Below are positions 1 through 4,988 of a stretch of 5,620 bases of DNA, piece after piece (position 1 is the stretch's first letter; each line of letters begins with the position of its first letter). Position numbers and translations under genes: made by a program. The stretch lies in contig DCIF01000045.1 in assembly GCA_002315795.1 (NCBI GenBank), positions 1-5,620 of the forward strand, given 5' to 3'. This DNA comes from Bacteroidales bacterium UBA1733 (lineage in GTDB: Bacteria > Bacteroidota > Bacteroidia > Bacteroidales > UBA3663). Below the pieces are notes generated by a model. The model was not told the origin of the DNA. It was given only the letters and a program-made list of their open reading frames with translations, and searched no databases.

Positions 1-523
1 AGATGTTCATACCGGTACCACCGAAGATCTCCTTAGCGAAGATTACTGAGAAGGCAGTAGCCACAGCAATCATCCAGAGTGGAGTCTCTACAGGTACGAT
101 CATTGGGATGAGGAGGCCTGAGGCAAGGAAGCCCTCAGCAACCTCTTCGCGCTTTACACAAGCTACTGCCATCTCGATACCAAGACCTACGGCATAGCTG
201 ACAACTACCTTAGGAAGGAAAGCGCCAAAGCCATAGAGGAACTGCATGAACCAGCCATCGTTGATGCCGAGAGCAAGGTCATGCTGATAACCTACGTTCC
301 AGCAACCGAAGAGCATGGCAGGAATCAAGGCGAGGATCACCATGATGATGACGCGCTTTGAATCTACTGAGTCATGCACCTGAACACCCTTACGTGCAGC
401 GGTGTGACGTGGAACGAAGAGGAAAGTATGGAAGGAGTCATATACTGACCACAGCTTCTCATATTTGCCACCCTTTTGGAAAAGGGGGTCAATCTTTTCG
501 TTGATATAATCGTTCAGTTTCAT
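1..523 (-). CDS. nqrB: Na+-translocating NADH:quinone oxidoreductase subunit B (partial, N-terminal 174 residues)
   Basis: NqrB is an integral membrane, flavin-carrying subunit of the Na+-pumping NADH:quinone oxidoreductase, which couples NADH oxidation and quinone reduction to Na+ export across the inner membrane. The ATG lies at 521-523 and the frame stays open to the window edge, so the C-terminal half is missing (the family is about 380-415 residues). The protein begins MKLNDYINEKIDPLFQKGGK, a typical cytoplasmic NqrB start. Hydrophobic segments follow at about residues 57-74, 100-125, 131-145 and 148-165. It ends in the family motif FGGTGMN at 167-173. The FMN-binding threonine motif would lie beyond the edge and cannot be checked. 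It is downstream of nqrA in the usual nqr order, separated by a 96-base repeat-rich gap instead of the few bases common within operons. No separate promoter is evident in that gap. Confidence 0.96.
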   Translation of the reverse strand, partial: MKLNDYINEKIDPLFQKGGKYEKLWSVYDSFHTFLFVPRHTAARKGVQVHDSVDSKRVIIMVILALIPAMLFGCWNVGYQHDLALGINDGWFMQFLYGFGAFLPKVVVSYAVGLGIEMAVACVKREEVAEGFLASGLLIPMIVPVETPLWMIAVATAFSVIFAKEIFGGTGMNI

Positions 524-532
524 ATTCTATGA

Positions 533-608
533 AAGTTATTAGTTATTAGTTATTAGTTATTAGTTTTGCCGAAACAGCCCTAACTATTAACTTGTAACTA
601 TTAACTTC
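533..608. repeat. Heptamer array and opposing 14-bp repeat forming an imperfect inverted repeat between nqrA and nqrB
   Basis: Four tandem copies of AGTTATT plus a partial fifth (AGTT) occupy 534-565. At 581-608 there are two copies of a 14-mer (TAACTATTAACTTG, then the same ending in C). The two blocks are complementary: 581-607 pairs with 533-559 at 23 of 27 positions, and shifted registers seven bases apart are also possible. In the nqr transcript this would give a long A/U-rich hairpin with a loop of about 21 bases between the nqrA stop and the nqrB start. A small CGCC-TGA-GGCG hairpin (608-618) sits next to the nqrA stop. Possible roles are setting the nqrA:nqrB ratio, mRNA stability, or simply a dispersed intergenic repeat family; the sequence does not decide. 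Confidence 0.85.
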
Positions 609-619
609 GCCTCAGGCGA

Positions 620-1984
620 TTATTCCATTTCTTTGCGGAGTTTAACAAGTGCATCAGAGATTACCTGCTGTACAGGAGTCTTTGATGAGCAGACAAACTC
701 ACAGAGTGCGAGATCCTCAGGAAGAACCTCATAGATGCCGAGAGCCTCCATCTGATCGATGTTGAAGGCAAGTGCAGCCTTGTAGAGGTGCTCAGGATAG
801 ATATCCATTGGGAATACCTCCTCCCACTTACCACTCTCAATGAGTGCACGAGGACCACCCTTGAGACGAGCGTCGAGGTTCCACTTCTTGCTCTTGAAGA
901 GGCCGAAGAGACCTGCGAGGCCGGTGTTGCTGGTAGAGTAGCGGTTCAGACCTGGTGTGATCCAGCCGAGCATCTCGTCGGTTGTGTCACCTTCTGGGAT
1001 CACGGTTACGGTGTCGCCCTTGAAGTTGAGTGCAGCATCCTTAGCTGCCTTCTCACCAGTGAGTACGTTACCGTTGATGACGCGCTGGTTGTAATCTGTG
1101 TGCTTAACTTTGCCTTCGAGGATCTCAGACAATGACTGGCCGGCCTGTACTTTAGCATAAGCTGGAGCTACGATCTCAGAACCTGCAATCGAGATGATGC
1201 GGGTGAAGTCTGCCTTACCAGCAAGGATGCGGCCGATGACTACGAGATCCTGTGCATTGACGGTCCATACCTTCTCGCCCTTGTTGATTGGCTTGATGTG
1301 GTTGATCTGCACACCTACATTGCCAGCAGGGTGGATAGCAGTGAACTCAACCTTCTCAACGCCTGCTACGGTAACCTTTGGCATGAACTTACAACCCTCC
1401 TTGAAAGAGCAGTAAACCTTGCCAGCAGTGAGCTTGGTGAGCGCCTGAAGACCACGGTTGAAATCAGCTTCGTTGCCCTCCATGAGAACCTTGAGACGTG
1501 GAGCCAAAGGTGCGGTCTGGATGCAGTTTACGAAGATGTCACGTGGCTGGATTGCAGGGTTGGCCAATACGCCATATGGACGCTCGGTCAGGAATGGCCA
1601 TACACCACCGTTGAGCATTGCCTCCTTGATCTGATCAGCGGAAGCAGTTGCTGGATCGATGACTGGCAGTTCTGCACTGGTACCCTTACCATCGTTAGCA
1701 ATGACGATGCCAAGCACTTTGCGTCGATCACCACGAACGACCTCCTCGAGAGTGCCGCTCACTGGGCTCACGAACTTAATCTCTGGATACTGCTTGTCGT
1801 TGAAGATGATGTCTCCAGCTTTCACAGCATCACCGGCTTTTGCAACAATCTTAGGGGTACACATGACGAAATCATCAGGTACGAGGGTCACCTTAGTGGC
1901 CTGCTTTACGCTAACGAACTTCTCTTCTGGTGTACCTTCAAGGTTGATGTTTAAGCCTTTCTTGAGCTTAATAACATTTGCCAT
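620..1984 (-). CDS. nqrA: Na+-translocating NADH:quinone oxidoreductase subunit A
   Basis: NqrA is the large peripheral cytoplasmic subunit of the Na+-NQR complex. It carries no flavin or metal centre and has been linked to quinone binding. The 454-residue length fits the family (about 445-450). Residues about 35-95 (AKAGDAVKAGDIIFNDKQ, then SPVSGTLEEVVRGDRRKVLG) form the barrel-sandwich, lipoyl-like fold shared with RnfC-type proteins. Conserved blocks follow: GGVWPFLTERPYG, a CIQTAPLAPR segment, AIHPAGNVGVQINHI, ISIAGSEIVAPAYAKV and the C-terminal FPMDIYPEHLYKAALAFNID. The ATG at 1982-1984 gives the expected N-terminus MANVIKLKKGLNINLEGTPE, and the leader before it is A/T-rich without a Shine-Dalgarno, which is normal for Bacteroidota. 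It is the first gene of the operon, followed by nqrB. The lacI terminator at 2084-2127 insulates it from upstream transcription, so it should have its own promoter. Confidence 0.97.
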   Translation of the reverse strand: MANVIKLKKGLNINLEGTPEEKFVSVKQATKVTLVPDDFVMCTPKIVAKAGDAVKAGDIIFNDKQYPEIKFVSPVSGTLEEVVRGDRRKVLGIVIANDGKGTSAELPVIDPATASADQIKEAMLNGGVWPFLTERPYGVLANPAIQPRDIFVNCIQTAPLAPRLKVLMEGNEADFNRGLQALTKLTAGKVYCSFKEGCKFMPKVTVAGVEKVEFTAIHPAGNVGVQINHIKPINKGEKVWTVNAQDLVVIGRILAGKADFTRIISIAGSEIVAPAYAKVQAGQSLSEILEGKVKHTDYNQRVINGNVLTGEKAAKDAALNFKGDTVTVIPEGDTTDEMLGWITPGLNRYSTSNTGLAGLFGLFKSKKWNLDARLKGGPRALIESGKWEEVFPMDIYPEHLYKAALAFNIDQMEALGIYEVLPEDLALCEFVCSSKTPVQQVISDALVKLRKEME

Positions 1985-2038
1985 TTAAGAAAACTGTTAA
2001 TTGTGAAAATTATATGTGTTTTATATATAAACTTGCTG

Positions 2039-2070
2039 CGAAGATAATAAATAATGTTTAAAAATAAAAA
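2039..2070 (-). promoter_or_regulatory. Weak candidate promoter for nqrA
   Basis: On the minus strand TATCTTCG (2039-2046) matches the Bacteroidota -7 consensus TAnnTTTG with one mismatch. Nineteen bases upstream is a T-run (2066-2070) in place of the usual TTTG -33 box. The start of transcription would be near 2032, giving a leader of about 48 bases. A second, equally weak candidate is TAATTTTC closer to the gene. A promoter is needed here because the upstream gene ends in an intrinsic terminator, but the exact site is uncertain. Confidence 0.35.
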
Positions 2071-2080
2071 TGGGGTTGCT

Positions 2081-2100
2081 GATAATTTAAAACAATTATC
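2081..2100. repeat. 7-bp perfect inverted repeat GATAATT-N6-AATTATC
   Basis: The arms at 2081-2087 and 2094-2100 are exact reverse complements with a six-base spacer. The repeat overlaps the foot of the lacI terminator hairpin (2098-2100) and its U-rich tail, and lies about 40 bases upstream of the candidate nqrA -7 box. It may be part of the terminator tail, a competing RNA structure, or a protein-binding site for nqrA control. Confidence 0.5.
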
Positions 2101-2127
2101 CCCTCAGCGCTGTTACGTTGAGGGGAT
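2084..2127 (-). terminator. Intrinsic terminator of the LacI-family gene
   Basis: A 12-bp stem pairs 2098-2109 with 2116-2127 around the six-base loop 2110-2115. It contains the GC-rich run TCCCCTCA/TGAGGGGA and one G-T wobble. It starts 8 bases after the lacI stop codon, and on the minus strand it is followed by the U-rich stretch AATTGTTTTAAATT. This is a classical Rho-independent terminator shape and separates lacI from the nqr operon. Confidence 0.85.
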
Positions 2128-2135
2128 TGTTATGT

Positions 2136-3158
2136 TTAGATAGCACTCTCGCGTAAGATGAGGTCGTGACTCACCACCACTTTGGCCGGGTGGGAGATGG
2201 CTTCATCGGCTTCTCCTAGTCGGCTCAGAAGAATCTTTGCAGCCATTTCTCCGATGCGTTGCTGATGCAGGTCGAACGAGGTCAATGGTGTAGAAAGATA
2301 ACTGTCGAAAGGTTCGTTGGCCACTCCGATAATGGCAATGTCCTTTGGGATGCTGAGGCCTTTGTGACGGAAGAGGTCGATGGCAGTGATGGCAGGGAAG
2401 TCGCCAGACGAGAAGATGCTGTCAGGACGGTCTTCCATCTGCAGGATTCTCTGTGCGGCTTCGGTACCTGCATCGATGGTGATTGTCTTCTTGAAGACCC
2501 ACTCTTCGCGCAGGGGGAGATGAAGGTCTTCCAGTGCTTTCTTATAACCTCTGTAGCGCTCAGAATATTCAGGGTGGGTCAGTGCACCGGCAAAGTGGCC
2601 GATCTTGCGACAGCCAATCTTATAGAGCTGCATCACGGCGTCGTAACCTAACTGGAAGTTGTCGTTATAGATGGCATCGGTCTTCGTGTTGAAAGGTACA
2701 CGGTCAAAATAGACGAGCGGGATCTTAAGTGCCTCGAGCATCTGCGCGTAATCGGTCTCTGACGACTCAATGGAGAGAGACATGGCTATGCCATCGACCT
2801 TCTTCATGATAAGCGCCTGTAGTGCTTTTTCTTCTTCGGCCTTGCTTTCTCCGCTGGCCGCAATGATCACCTGGTAATTGTGCTTCGAGGCCTCCTGCTG
2901 GAATGTGCTGATGATCGATGCGAAGAAGTTGCGGTCGATACGTGGAACGATGATACCTAATACGTTGCCTTTGCCTGTTCTGAGATGGTGTGCCACAGGA
3001 TCTGGGATGTAGTTGAGATCCTTGGCCAGTTTCTGTACTGCTTCTCGCGTTTTCTTACTGATGCGAGGATTGTCTTGCAAGGCTCTTGAAACAGTCGATG
3101 CTGTTGTGTTGAGCTGTTGCGCTAAGTCATAGATGGTGACTTTCCCATTGCCGCTCAT
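2136..3158 (-). CDS. LacI-family transcriptional regulator
   Basis: A one-component DNA-binding regulator of 340 residues, the usual family length. The N-terminal helix-turn-helix spans residues 6-28 (KVTIYDLAQQLN, then TASTVSRAL). It is followed by the third helix and a hinge ending VAHHLRTGKG, with the minor-groove leucine at L59. Residues about 66-335 form the periplasmic-binding-protein-like effector domain, with typical pieces such as YRGYKKALEDLHLP, PDSIFSSGDFPAITAIDLF and PKDIAIIGVANEPF. The ATG at 3156-3158 is chosen because the longer open frame begins at a TTG (3198-3200) inside the promoter -7 box and would not be in the transcript. LacI proteins in Bacteroidota often sit beside sugar-use genes; here no transporter or glycosidase is adjacent, so the effector and the target genes are unknown. 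Candidate operator-like palindromes lie upstream (3250-3294). Confidence 0.95.
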   Translation of the reverse strand: MSGNGKVTIYDLAQQLNTTASTVSRALQDNPRISKKTREAVQKLAKDLNYIPDPVAHHLRTGKGNVLGIIVPRIDRNFFASIISTFQQEASKHNYQVIIAASGESKAEEEKALQALIMKKVDGIAMSLSIESSETDYAQMLEALKIPLVYFDRVPFNTKTDAIYNDNFQLGYDAVMQLYKIGCRKIGHFAGALTHPEYSERYRGYKKALEDLHLPLREEWVFKKTITIDAGTEAAQRILQMEDRPDSIFSSGDFPAITAIDLFRHKGLSIPKDIAIIGVANEPFDSYLSTPLTSFDLHQQRIGEMAAKILLSRLGEADEAISHPAKVVVSHDLILRESAI

Positions 3159-3197
3159 AGTAGTTCTTTGGATAGAAATTTGTTCGTAATAATGCCG

Positions 3198-3228
3198 CAA
3201 AGTTATACAAATAATAGTTTATTTCCAA
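3198..3228 (-). promoter_or_regulatory. Promoter of the LacI-family gene (Bacteroidota -7/-33 type)
   Basis: The minus strand carries TAACTTTG (3198-3205), an exact match to the -7 consensus TAnnTTTG. Nineteen bases upstream is TTGG (3225-3228), close to the -33 TTTG. Transcription would start near 3191, about 33 bases before the ATG at 3158. This position rules against the TTG start at 3198-3200. Confidence 0.75.
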
Positions 3229-3249
3229 GAAAAAAGTCATAAAACAAAG

Positions 3250-3294
3250 ATTTTGGTCAAAAAGATTGCATAAAAGCTGCTTTTTGACCAAAAT
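3250..3294. promoter_or_regulatory. 15-bp perfect inverted repeat: paired operator candidates or ispE terminator
   Basis: Arms 3250-3264 and 3280-3294 are perfect reverse complements around a 15-base spacer. Each arm also contains a near-palindrome, TTTTGGTCAAAA (3251-3262) and TTTTGACCAAAA (3282-3293), whose starts are 31 bp apart, close to three helical turns. That spacing suits two regulator dimers on the same face of the DNA, perhaps the adjacent LacI protein controlling itself from just upstream of its -33 box. Alternatively, on the minus strand the hairpin is followed by T-rich sequence 54 bases past the ispE stop and could terminate ispE, although only 4 of its 15 pairs are G-C. Confidence 0.6.
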
Positions 3295-3314
3295 GAACTT
3301 GTTTGTTGTGTCAA

Positions 3315-3338
3315 ATTTGCGCAATAGTTTACGCAAAT
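3315..3338 (-). other. Short hairpin just downstream of ispE
   Basis: ATTTGCG (3315-3321) and CGCAAAT (3332-3338) form a perfect 7-bp stem with a 10-base loop, beginning 10 bases after the ispE stop codon. There is no clear U-tract directly after it on the minus strand, so on its own it is a weak terminator. It may protect the transcript end or act together with the larger inverted repeat at 3250-3294. Confidence 0.4.
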
Positions 3339-3347
3339 CGGGTTCCC

Positions 3348-4244
3348 TTATACCAAAGCACTGTGGCAGCGTGCCTGATAGCCTTCGCCAAACCACTGCG
3401 CGCAATCGGGTTGTTCGGCGTCGAAGATTCCGAAGAGCGCAGATCCTGAACCGGACATGCTGGCATAGAGAGCACCCTGCTCATAAAGCGTGTCCTTGAC
3501 TTGCTGGAGTTCAGGATGAAGCGGGAATACCGAATCCTCAAAGTCGTTCTTGATGCAGTCCTTCCATTCTTCGATAGGAAGATTGAGTAATTGATCAAGA
3601 TTGGTGGCTGGCTGCATAGGGTGCACGTTGCTGTAAGCTTCCTTGGTGCTGACTCCGAAAGGTGGCTTGACGATGACCAGGTACTTGCCTTTCAGGGAGA
3701 GAGGATGATAAGTCAGTTCGTGGCCGATTCCTTCACAGTATTGTGCTGTCAGCTGGCCTTCATTATTGGCGGTATTATACAGATTGGCACAGCGACAGAA
3801 GAAAGCACAGTCGGCTCCCATTTTTGCGGTCATGGCTTCTAATTCGGTGTCAGATACGGGCAATTCGAACATCTTGCGGAGCATGAGCAGAGCGTGTGCG
3901 CCATCGCTCGATCCGCCTCCTAATCCAGCGCCAAACGGAATCTGTTTCTCAAGGTGCATACGTACAGCCGGGAGATCAGGAAAACGCTGCTGCAGCAAGC
4001 GATAGGCTTTCACGCAGAGATTCAGTTCGGGGTCGCAATCTACGACGATGCCTGTCTGCTTGAATGCTACGGTTCCTGCGGGTGCATCGAGAAGGAGGAT
4101 CTCGAGAGCATCGCGCCAATCGATAGGGTAGAAGAGCGTCTGCAGGATATGATAGCCGTCTTCGCGCTTGCGAGTCACAAAAAGGCCCAGATTGATTTTG
4201 GCCTCAGGGAAGAGTATTTCTTTGTCTGAAGGTTGGTAATTCAT
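3348..4244 (-). CDS. ispE: 4-diphosphocytidyl-2-C-methyl-D-erythritol kinase
   Basis: IspE is a cytoplasmic GHMP-family kinase that phosphorylates CDP-methylerythritol at the 2-hydroxyl with ATP, in the non-mevalonate (MEP) route to isoprenoids. The 298-residue product shows all three family motifs: AKINLGL near the N-terminus with the catalytic lysine at K16, the ATP-binding loop PFGAGLGGGSSDGA at 103-116 with the catalytic aspartate at D114, and SGSGSALFGIF at 264-274. DGYH at 29-32 is also typical. The ATG at 4242-4244 is preferred: the longer frame starts at a TTG (4266-4268) that belongs to the promoter -7 box. Odd point: between GAD (143-145) and EGIG (171-174) there are about 14 more residues than in the E. 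coli enzyme, including LYNTANNEGQLTAQ. The gene stands alone, divergent from grpE. Confidence 0.96.
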   Translation of the reverse strand: MNYQPSDKEILFPEAKINLGLFVTRKREDGYHILQTLFYPIDWRDALEILLLDAPAGTVAFKQTGIVVDCDPELNLCVKAYRLLQQRFPDLPAVRMHLEKQIPFGAGLGGGSSDGAHALLMLRKMFELPVSDTELEAMTAKMGADCAFFCRCANLYNTANNEGQLTAQYCEGIGHELTYHPLSLKGKYLVIVKPPFGVSTKEAYSNVHPMQPATNLDQLLNLPIEEWKDCIKNDFEDSVFPLHPELQQVKDTLYEQGALYASMSGSGSALFGIFDAEQPDCAQWFGEGYQARCHSALV

Positions 4245-4265
4245 AAGTATGCCAATTTTTCGGTG

Positions 4266-4273
4266 CAAAGATA
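4266..4273 (-). promoter_or_regulatory. Promoter -7 box of ispE
   Basis: TATCTTTG on the minus strand is an exact TAnnTTTG match and is followed by C, as in many Bacteroidota promoters. Transcription would start near 4259, giving a leader of about 15 bases before the ATG at 4244. There is no good TTTG -33 box; at that distance lies the tandem motif at 4290-4307. Confidence 0.7.
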
Positions 4274-4289
4274 ATCAATTATTTCGATT

Positions 4290-4307
4290 TTTGGCTTCCT
4301 TTGGCTT
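4290..4307. repeat. Tandem TTTGGCTT repeat, 10-bp period, in the ispE/grpE gap
   Basis: TTTGGCTT occurs at 4290-4297 and again at 4300-4307, exactly ten bases apart, so both copies face the same side of the helix. The repeat covers the -33 region of the ispE promoter and sits about 30 bp upstream of the sigma-54 -24 box of grpE. It could be a site for an activator or repressor acting on one or both genes; chance cannot be excluded. Confidence 0.4.
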
Positions 4308-4336
4308 AAAAAAATAAAAAACTTGTCAATTTGTCT

Positions 4337-4352
4337 TGGCACGGAGTTTGCA
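4337..4352 (+). promoter_or_regulatory. Sigma-54 (RpoN) -24/-12 promoter of grpE-dnaJ
   Basis: TGGCACG (4337-4343) and TTGCA (4348-4352) match the sigma-54 consensus TGGCACG-N4-TTGCW at every defined position. The distance from GG to GC is the required 12 bases. The predicted start is near 4363, about 25 bases before the grpE ATG. No TAnnTTTG housekeeping box is apparent in this leader. Sigma-54 promoters need an ATP-dependent enhancer-binding activator; its site is not identified, though it could lie in the gap or inside ispE. Confidence 0.75.
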
Positions 4353-4388
4353 GAATTTGAAACAAAAATAATTAAAATTATCACCAAT

Positions 4389-4979
4389 ATGGAACAGAAT
4401 ATAAATAACGAAGAAGAATTGAAGTCGAAAGCAGAAGCCGCAGATAACGCGCAGAATGAAGCTGCTGCTGAAACTGCAGCTGAGAATGCTGAAGCTCCTG
4501 CTGAGGAGAAGGAACTGACTCCGGAAGAGAAGATTGCAGCACTCGAGGCTGAACTTGAGGAACAGAAGAAACGCTATGTATATCAGGCTGCTGAGTTTGA
4601 TAACTACCGCAAGCGTACCATCAAAGAGAAGTCTGATCTGCTGAAATATGGCGCTGAGGGCGCGCTTAAGGCGCTGCTTCCTGTGATTGACGATCTGGAG
4701 CGCGCTATGCAGCATATTGATAAGGCTGAGGATGTGGCTTCGGTCAAGGAAGGCATGGAACTGATCTATCAGAAGTTCCAGAGCTATCTGAAGCAGCAGC
4801 AGATGGAGGTGATCCCTGCTGAAGCTGGTGCCGACTTTGATGACTCTATTCATGAGGCTGTGACTATGTTTCCCGCACCCGATCCGTCGCTTAAAGGAAA
4901 GGTGGTCGATTGTGTTACAAAAGGTTATAAACTGTCTGACAAGGTGGTTCGCTTTGCGAAAGTAGTTGTTGGCCAGTAA
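4389..4979 (+). CDS. grpE: Nucleotide exchange factor GrpE
   Basis: GrpE is the cytoplasmic dimeric exchange factor that releases ADP from DnaK and so drives the Hsp70 chaperone cycle. The 196-residue product has an acidic, alanine- and glutamate-rich disordered tail (residues 1-45) and a long helix (about 46-95) containing the family block AEFDNYRKRTIKEK at 68-81. The four-helix region includes LPVIDDLERAM. The C-terminal beta domain carries IHEAVTMFPAPDPS and ends in the signature GYKLSDKVVRFAKVVV at 179-194. The ATG at 4389 is preferred over an in-frame TTG at 4323, which lies upstream of the sigma-54 promoter and cannot be in the transcript. dnaJ follows after 9 bases, so the two are surely cotranscribed. 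dnaK is not in the window. Confidence 0.97.
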   Translation: MEQNINNEEELKSKAEAADNAQNEAAAETAAENAEAPAEEKELTPEEKIAALEAELEEQKKRYVYQAAEFDNYRKRTIKEKSDLLKYGAEGALKALLPVIDDLERAMQHIDKAEDVASVKEGMELIYQKFQSYLKQQQMEVIPAEAGADFDDSIHEAVTMFPAPDPSLKGKVVDCVTKGYKLSDKVVRFAKVVVGQ

Positions 4980-4988
4980 ATATAGACA

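Noticed and set aside
3..197. Plus-strand open frame of 64 codons at the left edge
   Set aside because: Antisense to nqrB, whose membrane segments and FGGTGMN motif are clear.
533..608. CRISPR-like array
   Set aside because: The units are 7 and 14 bases and directly adjacent, with no spacers, so this is a simple tandem repeat.
1298..1954. Plus-strand open frame of 218 codons inside nqrA
   Set aside because: It lies wholly antisense to a clear, full-length NqrA; its product resembles no family I know and its openness follows from the codon use of nqrA.
2259..2651. Plus-strand open frame of 130 codons inside the LacI-family gene
   Set aside because: Antisense to a well-supported regulator, no recognisable domain, no promoter seen.
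2136..3158. The LacI-family protein as a specific regulator of nqr
   Set aside because: Only adjacency supports it; no copy of the TTTTGRYCAAAA palindrome is visible near the nqrA promoter, and a terminator separates the genes.
4326..4853. Minus-strand open frame of 175 codons opposite grpE
   Set aside because: It is antisense to a clear GrpE and covers the sigma-54 promoter; its Leu/Phe-rich product is what antisense of Glu/Lys-rich coding gives.
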